Shown: positions 1 to 8,482 of the stretch, piece by piece
Position numbering within the stretch: the first letter of the stretch is position 1
Layout: each line of letters starts with the position of its first letter
From: Gluconobacter wancherniae NBRC 103581
Lineage (GTDB): Bacteria > Pseudomonadota > Alphaproteobacteria > Acetobacterales > Acetobacteraceae
DNA length: 64,000 nt
Direction of reading: 5' to 3'
Assembly (NCBI RefSeq): GCF_007988885.1
Contig: NZ_BJUZ01000003.1
Coordinates: forward strand, 1 to 64,000
Notes under the pieces: model-generated
The model's database searches: none
What the model was told of the DNA's origin: nothing
What the model saw: the letters and a program-made list of their open reading frames with translations, nothing else
Position numbers and translations under genes: made by a program

Positions 1-44
1 TCTGGAGGGGGTCAATGGGAAAATGTCCATTTAGGCAAAAAAGT

Positions 45-1013
45 TCAAAAACCTTGGAAGTTCCTGAACCAGGCTGAGAAAATTCCGATTCCCGTCTCAA
101 GATTCGTTTCTGGTTTCCATCCACTAAGCTTCTGCACAGCCTCCAGAGACGCCCAGGTCGATTCCATATCCGCAGCCGGGCGGGGACGAAACTCTATCTG
201 GGCTTTACGGCCAAGTGTTTCCTCAAGCAGCCCGATAAGGCGTGTCACTTTTTCTGGGTGATCTCCGCCAAGATTGAAAAGCCGCGCCTCACCTGCTTTT
301 GCGGGGTGATCCATAACGGCAAGAACGCCAGAAGTGATGTCATCTATATAAGTGAAGTCACGTGAAAGGCCGGACCCTTCATAAAGCGTGACGGGTTCGC
401 CCGCACATATCGCTTTCGCAAACCCGTAATAGGCCATATCAGGCCTGCCCCACGGGCCATACACCGTGAAAAAACGCAGACCTGTCTGCGGGATTCCATG
501 AAGATGCGCGTATGCCGTCGCCGTGAGTTCGCCCGCTCTTTTGGTGACCGCATAAAGCGAGCCAGGAGCGTCAACCCGATCGGACTCCTTAAAAGGCAAG
601 GATGTGTTCTGACCGTACACTGACGACGATGAGGCATAAATGAAGTGCTCCAGGCTTGGCAGCTTGCGGCAAGCCTCCAGAAGCACGACCTGCCCCATGA
701 CGTTTGTATTCACATACGAATAGGGATCGACCAGCGAGTACCGCACCCCCGCCTGCGCTGCGAGATGCACAACAATCCGAATGTCAGGGTTATCAGCCAT
801 TAGCCCGTTCATCTGATCACGATCAGAGACATCAGCCTGCTGAAAACTGAACTTCGGCGATACCGTCAGACGTTCCAGTCGGGCTTTTTTGAGCACCGGA
901 TCGTAGTAGGCATTGAGCGTATCAATGCCTACTACTTCAATTCCGCGATCAATCAGGGCATGCGCCACATGCGAGCCAATAAAGCCCGCAGCCCCCGTAA
1001 CGAGAACCTTCAC
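45..1013 (-). CDS. NAD-dependent sugar nucleotide 4-epimerase, UDP-glucuronate epimerase-like
   Basis: A 322-residue short-chain dehydrogenase of the extended epimerase type. The N-terminal Rossmann motif GAAGFIG (residues 7-13), the SSSVYG strand near residue 130 and the YxxxK pair (Y154, K158) are all present. The segment FTVYGPWGRPDMAYYGF is typical of UDP-glucuronate 4-epimerases (GAE, LpsL, WbpP-like), which make UDP-galacturonate for surface polysaccharide; the family assignment is good, the exact sugar is inferred. It is the last of three leftward genes, starting 7 bases after the DUF192 gene ends. Length is normal for the family. Confidence 0.85.
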   Translation of the reverse strand: MKVLVTGAAGFIGSHVAHALIDRGIEVVGIDTLNAYYDPVLKKARLERLTVSPKFSFQQADVSDRDQMNGLMADNPDIRIVVHLAAQAGVRYSLVDPYSYVNTNVMGQVVLLEACRKLPSLEHFIYASSSSVYGQNTSLPFKESDRVDAPGSLYAVTKRAGELTATAYAHLHGIPQTGLRFFTVYGPWGRPDMAYYGFAKAICAGEPVTLYEGSGLSRDFTYIDDITSGVLAVMDHPAKAGEARLFNLGGDHPEKVTRLIGLLEETLGRKAQIEFRPRPAADMESTWASLEAVQKLSGWKPETNLETGIGIFSAWFRNFQGF

Positions 1014-1020
1014 TGCCAGC

Positions 1021-1512
1021 TTACTGCTTCACATGAGCCAAAACAGGACTGCTAACTTCGTCTCCCACTTCAATCCCCAAAGCCTCTGTAACACCCCCTG
1101 CCAGTTCAAGCGTGTTCGCCACCACACCCTGACTACTCAGAATTGCTTCACTCCGCGGAACAGCCTTTTCGGAAATGGCGTGAACATGGTTCGTCGAATC
1201 AATGAACACGATATCCAGAGAGACAAGTGTATTACGCATCCACATGTCCGAGTTCTGAGGGCGCGGCCACATGAATAGCATCCCACGGTCATGCGGGAGC
1301 GTCGTGCGGAACATCTCGCCGACCTCCTGCTGAGGATAAGTTTTTGCAAGCTCCACCGTGAAATTATGCTTCACGCCATCCTTTGTGGTGATCGTAAGGG
1401 GCGCTGTAGGCAATTCCGCCTGAGCCTTGGTGATCGTGTCCGCCGGCTGCGCGTGAACAACTGAACTGAAGGAAAGAGCGGCCACCGCAGCCGAAAGGAA
1501 AAACCAACGCAT
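1021..1512 (-). CDS. Exported DUF192 family protein
   Basis: 163 residues with a cleavable signal peptide (about 1-21, hydrophobic core then VHA). The mature part carries the DUF192 signature: MFRTTLPHDRGMLF followed by MWMRNTLVSLDIVFID and a C-terminal ELAGG segment. DUF192 proteins are small periplasmic or secreted beta proteins of unknown biochemical function, common in alphaproteobacteria. The gene lies between the metallo-hydrolase and epimerase genes on the same strand, with short gaps consistent with co-transcription. Confidence 0.85.
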   Translation of the reverse strand: MRWFFLSAAVAALSFSSVVHAQPADTITKAQAELPTAPLTITTKDGVKHNFTVELAKTYPQQEVGEMFRTTLPHDRGMLFMWPRPQNSDMWMRNTLVSLDIVFIDSTNHVHAISEKAVPRSEAILSSQGVVANTLELAGGVTEALGIEVGDEVSSPVLAHVKQ

Positions 1513-1532
1513 AAAATATCCTCAGCAGAAAT

Positions 1533-2186
1533 TCAGGAAACAGACTTGAAAAAAGGATTGGACCGGCGTTCCTCACCAATGGTCGTAGGCATTCCGTGAC
1601 CACAGAGCACGACAGTGTCGTCAGGAAGGGTGAAGAGCTCCGCGCGGATGCTGTCAATCAGCGCTTTTGCATCACCATACGCAAAATCCGTCCTACCAAC
1701 CGTTCCGCGAAAGAGCGTGTCACCTACGATGGCGCGCTTACTGGCGCGATCAATAAAAACGACGTGCCCTGGAGTATGACCCGGAACGTGGGCCACCTCG
1801 AATTCATGCCCTAACAAAGAGAGCTTTTCTCCTGCTTCAAGATAACGATCAGGCTCTACATTATACATGCCACCAAGACCGAAAGCTGCAGCCTGATTTT
1901 CAATACTTGCCAAAAGGGCAGCATCTCGACGGTCCGGCCCCAAAATAGGAACGTCCGCACCCTGACGAGCAGCAAGCCCTTCTTTCAAAGCAGCAGCGCC
2001 GCCCACATGATCCAGATGCCCGTGTGTGAGCAGAATGGCGTCAACATGCGTGGCCTGCAGTTGACGAAGAAGCTCGTCCACATCCCCACCCGGATCTATG
2101 ACAACCGCATGCCCATTCTGATCAGAGAGAATGGTGCAGTTCTGACGTAGCGGCGTAACGGGCACGGTCTTGGCGCTTAGCGGCAT
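1533..2186 (-). CDS. MBL-fold metallo-hydrolase, glyoxalase II-like
   Basis: About 217 residues with the metallo-beta-lactamase metal motif THGHLDHVGG, further ligands in VPGHTPGHVVF and VGDTLF, and a final CGHG. These are the zinc/iron ligands of the glyoxalase II-like hydrolase group; the substrate cannot be told from sequence. Upstream ATG codons exist at 2195 and 2252. I prefer 2186 because GGGAAGG lies nine bases before it, whereas it abuts the 2195 ATG directly. First gene of a leftward set with DUF192 and the epimerase; divergent from the RidA gene. Confidence 0.85.
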   Translation of the reverse strand: MPLSAKTVPVTPLRQNCTILSDQNGHAVVIDPGGDVDELLRQLQATHVDAILLTHGHLDHVGGAAALKEGLAARQGADVPILGPDRRDAALLASIENQAAAFGLGGMYNVEPDRYLEAGEKLSLLGHEFEVAHVPGHTPGHVVFIDRASKRAIVGDTLFRGTVGRTDFAYGDAKALIDSIRAELFTLPDDTVVLCGHGMPTTIGEERRSNPFFKSVS

Positions 2187-2327
2187 GACGCTCATCCTTC
2201 CCAGTGACGATTCGTTGCGTCTCGGGCGATACAGCCTTGAACACGCCATCACAAGTCATCCGAGAGATTGACCCGTTCGGCGGAAAAGACCAGCCTTCCG
2301 GCTTTCCATTTCCAGAGAGACCGGATC

Positions 2328-2678
2328 ATGAGCCGTATTCTTCGCACAGACCCTAACCCCATCCTCTCCAAAGCCGTTGAATATCATGGCTTTGTTTTCA
2401 CACAGGGCGTGGTCTCACGCGACCTGACCCTCGACGCCGAAGGGCAAACCCGTGATATCCTTGCACAGCTCGACGACCTGCTCGAGCTGCATGGAACAGA
2501 CAACACACGCATCCTGCAGGCTCAGATCTGGCTGAAATCCATTGATGACCGTGAAGCCCTAAACAAGCTTTGGAGCGCCTGGCTACCAGAAGGTTTGGCC
2601 CCGGCACGCGCGTGCGTTCAGGCAGTAATGGCTGATTCGCGCATGCTTGTTGAGATCATGCTGATTACGACCAAATAA
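2328..2678 (+). CDS. RidA/YjgF/YER057c/UK114 family protein
   Basis: 116 residues matching the RidA family: GFVFTQGVVSRD, GQTRDILAQLDDLLELHG and a final VQAVMADSRMLVEIMLI block with the Arg-like and Glu-like active-site region ARACVQA. RidA proteins hydrolyse reactive enamine/imine intermediates from pyridoxal-phosphate enzymes. An upstream in-frame extension to 2268 exists, but the ATG at 2328 has GAGAG seven bases before it and gives the standard family length. Confidence 0.85.
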   Translation: MSRILRTDPNPILSKAVEYHGFVFTQGVVSRDLTLDAEGQTRDILAQLDDLLELHGTDNTRILQAQIWLKSIDDREALNKLWSAWLPEGLAPARACVQAVMADSRMLVEIMLITTK

Positions 2679-2686
2679 TGGCAGAT

Positions 2687-2738
2687 CAGGGCGAGGGAAA
2701 GATTTTCGCAAAAAACGAAAATTTAGCCCTCAGCCCTG
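2687..2738 (+). other. Long nested hairpin downstream of the RidA gene
   Basis: Starting 9 bases after the RidA stop. Outer arms CAGGGC / GCCCTG, then GAGGG / CCCTC separated by one unpaired A, then a symmetric AAAG/TTAG internal loop and an inner stem ATTTTCG / CGAAAAT with loop CAAAAAA. There is no T-run after the 3' arm, so it is not a classical terminator, though it could stop or stabilise the RidA transcript. Confidence 0.5.
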
Positions 2739-2822
2739 CTTTCAGCTCTTGTCAGGGTTGCAAGAAGATTGTTACCTGCATGTGACCCGAACAACACATG
2801 TCCAATCAGGATCAAAAAGATC

Positions 2823-3533
2823 GTGACGCAACAACGCCGCCGGAAATCTTTCCTCTCTGCTTTGGCATTGTCTGCTGTCATGCTCCTGACGGGTCATGCA
2901 CAGGCCCGACACCTTCGCGCTCATCAGGCTAGGGCCAGTCACCACTCATATTTTTCCCATCACGGTCGCTTCCATTCCAGCGTCCACGTTCTTCAGTGCG
3001 TGGCCTTTGCAAAGGAAGCTTCCGAAGTAGTTCTCCACGGAAATGCTCGGGACTGGTGGCATAATGCAGCTGGCATCTACGCACGTGGCACAGCACCGGA
3101 AGAGGGTTCAGTTCTGAATTTCCGCGGTATCCGTCGTATGCCTCTCGGCCACGTTGCCGTGGTACGTCAGGTTGCGGATAACCGCACGATCTACATCGAC
3201 CAGTCTCATTGGGCCTCAAACGGTATCGCCCGTAACGTCAAGGTTGTGGACGTATCTCCCAACAACGACTGGAGCGCAGTTCGCGTCGCTCTGAATGATC
3301 GTAGTGGACGCCTTGGCAGCATTTACCCAACCTACGGCTTCATCTACAGCCGCGCCGATGATGGCCGCCAGCCTTCTCAGGTTATGGTTGCACGTGCTGA
3401 TCGCACCACCATCCACCGCCGCCTGATTTCCCGGAGCGCCAGCCCGCTTAGCAATCCGATGTCCAGCACGGAAGTTGCAGAAGCCCCGGACGATGCTTTC
3501 ACATCCGATGCCCCCAACCGCTCCATTCGTTAA
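2823..3533 (+). CDS. Secreted CHAP-domain (cysteine amidohydrolase) protein
   Basis: About 236 residues. A basic start (TQQRRRK) and hydrophobic stretch ending GHAQA form a signal peptide. The mature region has the CHAP catalytic Cys (LQCVAFAKE) and His (LGHVAVVRQV), with the WWHNA and APEEGSVLNF segments usual in this fold. CHAP domains cleave peptidoglycan amide bonds, so this is probably a cell-wall hydrolase acting in the periplasm. I chose the GTG at 2823 because it puts the signal peptide at the N-terminus; a TTG at 2769 is possible. The C-terminal 60 residues are Arg/Ser-rich and look disordered. Confidence 0.8.
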   Translation: MTQQRRRKSFLSALALSAVMLLTGHAQARHLRAHQARASHHSYFSHHGRFHSSVHVLQCVAFAKEASEVVLHGNARDWWHNAAGIYARGTAPEEGSVLNFRGIRRMPLGHVAVVRQVADNRTIYIDQSHWASNGIARNVKVVDVSPNNDWSAVRVALNDRSGRLGSIYPTYGFIYSRADDGRQPSQVMVARADRTTIHRRLISRSASPLSNPMSSTEVAEAPDDAFTSDAPNRSIR

Positions 3534-3560
3534 CGTATCACTCGCCAACATGGTTCAATA

Positions 3561-3591
3561 AAAAAGGCAGGGGTTTCCCCTGCCTTTTTTA
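3561..3591. terminator. Bidirectional rho-independent terminator
   Basis: AAAAAGGCAGGGG TTT CCCCTGCCTTTTTT: 9-bp GC-rich stem flanked by A and T runs, lying between the convergent CHAP gene and rlmH, so it can serve both strands. Confidence 0.9.
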
Positions 3592-3612
3592 TTGGCTGAA
3601 CTGAAAAGACAA

Positions 3613-4071
3613 TCAGTCCGGACGTGTATCGCGATGATACGGGTGGCCTGTATTGATCGCCTGAGCGCGAAAAATCTGCTCTGCGATCATGGTCCGGACC
3701 AGCATATGGGGCCACGTCAGCGCCCCCAGAGAAAGAACAGCATCAGCGCGCTCAATCACAGAAGAATCCAGCCCTTCCGCACCACCGATCAAAAAATGAA
3801 TCGGACGGCCTGAATCCTGCCAACGTTCCATCATTGCCGCAAATTTGAGGCTGCTTAGGGCTTTCCCACCTTCATCAAGCGCTACAACAATCGCGTTATC
3901 AGGACACGCCCCCAACAGAGCCGCAGCATCACGGCGCTTCTGCTCAAGGACAGAGCCTTTGGACGGCGGAAGTTCCGTAACCTCCAAAGCTGGCCTCAGC
4001 CGTGCAGCATAACGCTCGAAAAGGTCGCGTTCTGGTCCAGATTTAAGACGACCGATAGCGACCAGACGCAT
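3613..4071 (-). CDS. rlmH: 23S rRNA (pseudouridine-1915-N3)-methyltransferase RlmH
   Basis: 152 residues, standard length for RlmH (SPOUT methyltransferase). The SAM-binding knot is visible in [13 protein letters not shown] and the C-terminal [19 protein letters not shown], ending in the conserved GHPYHR motif. It methylates pseudouridine 1915 in helix 69 of 23S rRNA. The ATG directly abuts the rsfS stop codon, so it is the last gene of the leftward ychF-proA-nadD-rsfS-rlmH set, a standard alphaproteobacterial arrangement. Confidence 0.95.
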   Translation of the reverse strand: MRLVAIGRLKSGPERDLFERYAARLRPALEVTELPPSKGSVLEQKRRDAAALLGACPDNAIVVALDEGGKALSSLKFAAMMERWQDSGRPIHFLIGGAEGLDSSVIERADAVLSLGALTWPHMLVRTMIAEQIFRAQAINTGHPYHRDTRPD

Positions 4072-4623
4072 TCAGGACTGCTCTTCGTCGCTGCCAACCG
4101 CAACTTCTGCTTCAGCCGAATCAATGTCAGATCCCCACATACGCTCAAGCGCATAAAGTTCACGACTTTCCTGCTTGAACAGATGCACCACAATGTCACC
4201 GATATCGATCAGGACCCAGTCGCTGCCATTGGTGCCTTCAACCAGAACCCGCTTGAAGCCCTCTTCACCAAGCTTACGCTCGATGTGATGCGCCATCGCA
4301 GAAATCTGACGGTCCGACAAACCCGTCGCAATAACCATGCGGTCTGCGAAGCTGGCACGCCCAACAAGATCAAGCGTCACAATGTCCACGGCGCCATCTT
4401 CATCGAGGCTAGTGGTCACGATGCCGAGCATCTTTTCCAGAACATCCGGACTGACAGCTTCGCGCTTGGTGCGGGACTTCTTGGGTCCGGCAGCGGCAGC
4501 CTTCTTCCGAGGGGTTCCAGGTACCTTCGCCGCTTCGGCCAGAGCCGTATCGGGAGAAGTCGGCTTCCGACGCGTCGTCTTTGCCTTCGGTTCGGTAATG
4601 GTGGTCTTGGTGATGGTTTTCAC
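4072..4623 (-). CDS. rsfS: Ribosome silencing factor RsfS with basic N-terminal extension
   Basis: 183 residues from a GTG that overlaps the nadD stop (GTGA). The C-terminal about 115 residues are RsfS/Iojap: ASFADRMVIATGLSDRQ, GTNGSDWVLIDIGDIVVHLF and SRELYALERMW. RsfS binds ribosomal protein L14 and blocks subunit joining during starvation. Residues 1-60 are an unusual Lys/Ala/Pro/Thr-rich tail (KAKTTRRKPTSP, TPRKKAAAAGPKKSRTK) absent from typical RsfS proteins of about 110 residues. The start is supported by the four-base overlap with nadD. Confidence 0.92.
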   Translation of the reverse strand: MKTITKTTITEPKAKTTRRKPTSPDTALAEAAKVPGTPRKKAAAAGPKKSRTKREAVSPDVLEKMLGIVTTSLDEDGAVDIVTLDLVGRASFADRMVIATGLSDRQISAMAHHIERKLGEEGFKRVLVEGTNGSDWVLIDIGDIVVHLFKQESRELYALERMWGSDIDSAEAEVAVGSDEEQS

Positions 4624-5207
4624 TCCTGATCGGAATCGAGGCAGACCCGCCCTGACTCTCGCAACGCTGTAGCTGATATATCGTTCTGCGGCGCAGAAAG
4701 GAACGTCCATGCGCTTCCCTTCTGGCGGAACAGAATCGGGGACTCACGTGAAGGCCGTCGCTGCGCCCTTAATGCCGAAGCCGCTGCCCCATGCAAAGCA
4801 GGTGTGACACTGCCAGGACGTGGCAGGACAGCAATGGGGACGAGCCGCGCCAGTCTTCTCCAGTTTTTCCACCGGGAGAACTGCGCCAGCCCATCAGCCC
4901 CCATAAGCCAGACAAAGCTTGCGTTTGGGAAACGCTGCTTCAGCATCGCAACCGTCTGGGCTGTGTAACGCTGCTTCAGACGAAATTCTATGTCCGTGGC
5001 CAGAATATGCCGCCCATCTGAAAGACGCTGTGCCGAGGCGAGGCGCGCCCGAAAAGGGCCCATTCCAGCCTTGGGCTTTAGCGGATTCCCGGGCGAAACC
5101 ATCAACCAGACCTGATCGAGACGCAATGAACGCAAGGCGCGTCGCGCAAGCTGAAGATGTCCCTCATGGGCGGGGTTGAACGACCCGCCCAGAAGCCCGA
5201 TCCGCAT
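4620..5207 (-). CDS. nadD: Nicotinate-nucleotide adenylyltransferase NadD
   Basis: 195 residues starting MRIGLLGGSFNPAHEGH, the nucleotidyltransferase (T/H)xGH signature, with SPGNPLKP, FVWLMGADGLAQF and the C-terminal ISATALRES motif. It converts nicotinate mononucleotide to deamido-NAD. The ATG at 5207 follows a GGACGG ribosome site. An open frame runs further upstream into proA but has no family similarity. Gene order proA-nadD-rsfS-rlmH supports the call. A later step of the same pathway (nadE) is also in this window, at 27.8-29.8 kb. Confidence 0.93.
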   Translation of the reverse strand: MRIGLLGGSFNPAHEGHLQLARRALRSLRLDQVWLMVSPGNPLKPKAGMGPFRARLASAQRLSDGRHILATDIEFRLKQRYTAQTVAMLKQRFPNASFVWLMGADGLAQFSRWKNWRRLARLVPIAVLPRPGSVTPALHGAAASALRAQRRPSRESPILFRQKGSAWTFLSAPQNDISATALRESGRVCLDSDQE

Positions 5208-5239
5208 GCGCCGTCCATCACCGAATGTCGGGATGGTAT

Positions 5240-6496
5240 TCAGCCGCGCACCTGTCCGGTACCAATTACTTCGTAATGATAGGTGGTCAGTTGCTCGAGC
5301 CCAACCGGACCGCGGGCATGCATCTTGCCGGTGGCAATGCCGATCTCGGCACCAAAACCGAATTCGCCCCCATCGCAGAACTGCGTGGATGCATTCCACA
5401 TCACTACAGCGCTATCCGTTCCATTCAGGAACTGCATCGCCACAACCTCATCTTCTGCGATGATGGCTTCTGTATGGGCACTACCGTGCTGGGCGACGTG
5501 CTCCAGAGCCTGCTCCACACCGTCCACCACAGCGATCGACAGCACCGAATCAAGCCACTCGGTATCAAAATCCACAGCATCTGCGAGCGGAAGAGACGGA
5601 ATAATTTCGCGCGCTTTGGCATCCGCACGAAAAGCACAGCCCTTGGCCGCCAGGTCCTGCACCAGAACAGGCAGAAGCGAAGGGGCGATGGCAGAATCGA
5701 TCAGCAGCGTTTCCGTAGCACCACAGATACCAGTACGCCGCATCTTGGCATCCAGTAGAATCCTGCGAGCCATATCTGGCTTAGCACTGGCGTGAACATA
5801 GGTATGGCAAAGGCCATCCGCATGGGAAAGGACAGGCACCCGCGCCTCTCGCTGCACACGCTCCACAAGCGCACGCCCCCCACGTGGTATGATCAGGTCC
5901 ACGCCACCAGATGCCTGTAGCAAAGCGCCAACAAGATCACGATCCGCCGAAGGCATGATCTGCACACATGCCTCATCCAGCCCCGCAGCCCTAAGACCAT
6001 CAGCCATAGCCGCATGAATGGCACGTGCGGAGTTCAAGCTCTCACCACCACCACGCAGAATCACTGCATTCCCGGACTTGATACACAGCGCGGCCGCATC
6101 CGCCCCAACGTTCGGACGACTTTCGTAAATCATGCCGATCACGCCAAGCGGCACGGCCACACGACGAAAATGCAAACCATTCGGGCGCGTCCACTGCGCC
6201 AGAACCCGCCCCAGAGGGTCTGGGAGAGCAATAACCTCTTCCAAGCCCTTGGCCATCGCTTCAACCCGCTCCGAAGTGAGCGTCAGGCGATCACGAAACG
6301 CAGCATTACGATCTGCGGACAGCCCCGCCAAATCACGCGCGTTCGCTGCAACGATCTCATCTGTTCGTACACGCAACGCTTTAGCCGCCGCAAGAAGCGC
6401 ATTGTTTCGCACACCCTCGTCAGCGCGAGCGAGACCACGGGCCGCACGACGCGCAGCGTCAGTCAAACCCTTGAGAAGGATTGTCGCGTCAGACAT
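5240..6496 (-). CDS. proA: Gamma-glutamyl phosphate reductase ProA
   Basis: 418 residues of the aldehyde-dehydrogenase superfamily, standard length for ProA. The catalytic cysteine lies in MRRTGICGATETLLID, preceded by VIGMIYESRPNVGADAAALCIKSGNAVILRGG and followed by GAEIGIATGKMHARGPVGLEQLTTYHY. It makes glutamate-5-semialdehyde in proline synthesis. The ATG at 6496 overlaps the last 8 bases of ychF, indicating translational coupling. The partner proC is in this window at 22.1 kb; proB is not. Confidence 0.96.
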   Translation of the reverse strand: MSDATILLKGLTDAARRAARGLARADEGVRNNALLAAAKALRVRTDEIVAANARDLAGLSADRNAAFRDRLTLTSERVEAMAKGLEEVIALPDPLGRVLAQWTRPNGLHFRRVAVPLGVIGMIYESRPNVGADAAALCIKSGNAVILRGGGESLNSARAIHAAMADGLRAAGLDEACVQIMPSADRDLVGALLQASGGVDLIIPRGGRALVERVQREARVPVLSHADGLCHTYVHASAKPDMARRILLDAKMRRTGICGATETLLIDSAIAPSLLPVLVQDLAAKGCAFRADAKAREIIPSLPLADAVDFDTEWLDSVLSIAVVDGVEQALEHVAQHGSAHTEAIIAEDEVVAMQFLNGTDSAVVMWNASTQFCDGGEFGFGAEIGIATGKMHARGPVGLEQLTTYHYEVIGTGQVRG

Positions 6497-7583
6497 TGAA
6501 CCGGAACAACAGGACGTCTCCATCTTGCACCACATATTCTTTGCCTTCGATGCGAAGCTTACCCGCTTCCTTAGCGCCTGCTTCGCCGTTGAAAGCGATG
6601 TAGTCTTCATAAGCCACGGTCTCACAGGCAATGAAGCCACGCTCGAAATCGTTATGGATCACGGCAGCTGCCTGTGGGGCCTTGGTGCCCGCGGTAATCG
6701 TCCAGGCACGTGTTTCCTTGGGGCCAACCGTGAAATACGTTTTCAGGCCAAGCAGACTGTACCCCGCCGCAATCACACGATCCAGACCGCTATCACTCAG
6801 ACCGAGTCCTTCAAGGAAATCCTTGCGGTCTTCCTGGGGAAGCTGGCTGACCTCTGCCTCGATGGCCGCGGACACAATCACAACGCCAGCACCTTCTGCC
6901 GCTGCACGCTTGCGAACAGCTTCAGAATGCACGTTACCTGTCGCAGCAGCGCCTTCCTCGACATTGCAGACATACAGGACCGGCTTGGTGGTCATCAGTT
7001 GCAAACGGGAAGCCTCAAGCTCCATCCCCTTCGGCACTGCAGTGCGCGCGGGCTTTCCCTCACGAAGGGCCGCCATGAGCGGGTCCATGATTTCAAGCAA
7101 CGCCTGCGCTTCACGGTCATTTCCACGTGCGCGCTTCTGCAGGCTGATCTGGCGCTTTTCCAAGCTCTCCAGATCCGCAAGCATCAGCTCAGTCTCAATG
7201 ATTTCCGCATCGCGAACCGGGTCAACGCCACCTTCGACATGCGTGATGTCGTCATCCTCAAAGCAACGCAGAACATGGATGATGGCATCCACTTCACGAA
7301 TATTGCCCAAAAACTGGTTGCCCAGACCTTCGCCACGCGAAGCGCCCCGTACCAGACCAGCGATATCCACAAACTCCAGACTCGTAGGCAGGATTTTCTG
7401 GGATTTGCCAACATGCGCCAGCTTTTCCAAGCGCGGGTCCGGCACACCCACACGCCCGGTATTTGGCTCGATGGTGCAGAACGGATAATTCGCAGCCTGC
7501 GCTGCCGCGGTCTCCGTCAGCGCATTAAACAGCGTGGACTTGCCGACATTGGGCAGACCGACGATGCCGCAGTTGAAACCCAT
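6489..7583 (-). CDS. ychF: Redox-regulated ATPase YchF (Obg family)
   Basis: 364 residues, standard length. P-loop GLPNVGKST near residue 8, switch region FVDIAGLVRGASRGEGLGN, NVEEG instead of the GTPase NKxD motif (the reason the family prefers ATP), and a C-terminal TGS domain ending KEYVVQDGDVLLFRFNV. YchF is a ribosome-associated ATPase linked to oxidative stress and start-codon selection. First gene of the leftward proA-nadD-rsfS-rlmH cluster. Confidence 0.96.
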   Translation of the reverse strand: MGFNCGIVGLPNVGKSTLFNALTETAAAQAANYPFCTIEPNTGRVGVPDPRLEKLAHVGKSQKILPTSLEFVDIAGLVRGASRGEGLGNQFLGNIREVDAIIHVLRCFEDDDITHVEGGVDPVRDAEIIETELMLADLESLEKRQISLQKRARGNDREAQALLEIMDPLMAALREGKPARTAVPKGMELEASRLQLMTTKPVLYVCNVEEGAAATGNVHSEAVRKRAAAEGAGVVIVSAAIEAEVSQLPQEDRKDFLEGLGLSDSGLDRVIAAGYSLLGLKTYFTVGPKETRAWTITAGTKAPQAAAVIHNDFERGFIACETVAYEDYIAFNGEAGAKEAGKLRIEGKEYVVQDGDVLLFRFNV

Positions 7584-7686
7584 CCGTACTCTCCATATTC
7601 AGGCCCGCGCACAAAGCAGGAGCCATACGCGTAAATTCGTTGCCCTGTGTTTGCAGAAACCGCGCTTCACGACAACCATCACAACG

Positions 7687-7998
7687 TCAGGAAGACGCTT
7701 TATCTCCTGCTATTCCGGCAAGTTCCTGCAAGGCCTGCACGTGAGAGCAAAAAGCGCGTCGTCCCTCCTTTGTCAGAACGAGCCATGTGCGCTGCCGTCC
7801 ACCTAACGCTGCCTTGCGCAGACGCACATATCCGGCCTCCTGCATCTGGGCGAGATGTTTGGAAAGAACAGAATCACTGACCGCCAGCATATCCCGTGCC
7901 GTGCCAAATTCCATATCGTTGACCGACGCCAGAAGTGCCGCAAGCTGAAGGCGGACCGGCGGATGGATAACCGGATCAAATAGCGGAAGCGTGCTCAC
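7687..7998 (-). CDS. Small winged-helix transcriptional regulator
   Basis: 103 residues, almost entirely one winged helix-turn-helix: PPVRLQLAALLASVNDMEF, recognition helix SDSVLSKHLAQMQEAGYVRLRK, and a wing GGRQRTWLVLTKEGRRAF. It resembles the short MarR/ArsR-like DNA-binding proteins (HTH_34 type) often paired with a membrane protein. The GTG start overlaps the stop of the upstream membrane-protein gene (GTGA), so the two are co-translated. It probably binds the twin palindromes at 8454-8497 that control this operon and the divergent protease gene (inference). Confidence 0.85.
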   Translation of the reverse strand: MSTLPLFDPVIHPPVRLQLAALLASVNDMEFGTARDMLAVSDSVLSKHLAQMQEAGYVRLRKAALGGRQRTWLVLTKEGRRAFCSHVQALQELAGIAGDKASS

Positions 7999-8444
7999 AA
8001 GGTGCGCTTCATATCAGCCACATATGCACGCTGCCAGACACCACACCCATAAAAACCCATCGCTACGGCCATCAATGCCGCAGGATAGGTGACCCAGCCC
8101 GGCACAATATGAAACCTTGCGAGCGCCGATACGGCCATAAGAGCATAAACCATCAGAACTATCGCCACGGCGACCCTGCGAGTGGAGCCCTCACGATACC
8201 CGCTGACAAAAAAGCCACGCTTGCGCCGCCCCATCACATACAGAAACGCGCCTCCCGCTGCGGCTACAGACTCAAGAAGATACATCCAGAAAATCGGCAG
8301 GTTCATAGCCATCACAATTGCCCCCATGCAGAGCCCAATTCCCGCCCTCTCCCACCATGCCTGTTTCATATGCCCCGCCATCTGCTGCCGGGTATGCTCC
8401 AGCGCTTCCAGTTGCTGTGCTGCCTCAAACCTCGGGTCATTCAT
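7995..8444 (-). CDS. Unknown membrane protein paired with winged-helix regulator
   Basis: About 149 residues. A charged N-terminus (EAAQQLEALEHTRQQMAGHMKQAWWE) precedes three to four hydrophobic segments (IGLCMGAIVMAMNLPIFWMYLL, a short AAAGGAFLYV, VAVAIVLMVYALMAVSAL and WVTYPAALMAVAMGFYGCGVW). No enzyme motif is visible. The ATG at 8444 lies 7-8 bases after GGAAAG, which is itself the outer arm of a palindrome. Its role is probably sensing for, or effecting with, the overlapping regulator. Similar regulator/membrane-protein pairs are widespread but poorly characterised. Confidence 0.75.
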   Translation of the reverse strand: MNDPRFEAAQQLEALEHTRQQMAGHMKQAWWERAGIGLCMGAIVMAMNLPIFWMYLLESVAAAGGAFLYVMGRRKRGFFVSGYREGSTRRVAVAIVLMVYALMAVSALARFHIVPGWVTYPAALMAVAMGFYGCGVWQRAYVADMKRTL

Positions 8445-8453
8445 TTTATTGAC

Positions 8454-8468
8454 TTTCCATATTGGAAA
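8454..8468. promoter_or_regulatory. Palindromic operator, proximal to the membrane-protein gene
   Basis: TTTCCA-TAT-TGGAAA: perfect 6-bp arms around a 3-base centre. Read leftwards, its outer GGAAAG is also the ribosome site of the gene starting at 8444. A mirror copy lies at 8483-8497, centre-to-centre 29 bp. Confidence 0.75.
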
Positions 8469-8482
8469 ATGATGATCATGAC

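Noticed and set aside
354-369. CACGTG-containing sequence compared with parS
   Set aside because: Matches only the centre of the consensus; several arm positions differ. The similar CACGTG near 4745 was also discarded.
5225-5758. Plus-strand frames over the 3' end of proA
   Set aside because: Shadow of proA; no motif.
6132-7634. Long open frame on the plus strand opposite proA and ychF
   Set aside because: It is antisense to two well-supported genes, has a low-complexity Arg/Ser/Thr composition, and no family motif. Long antisense frames are expected in GC-rich DNA.
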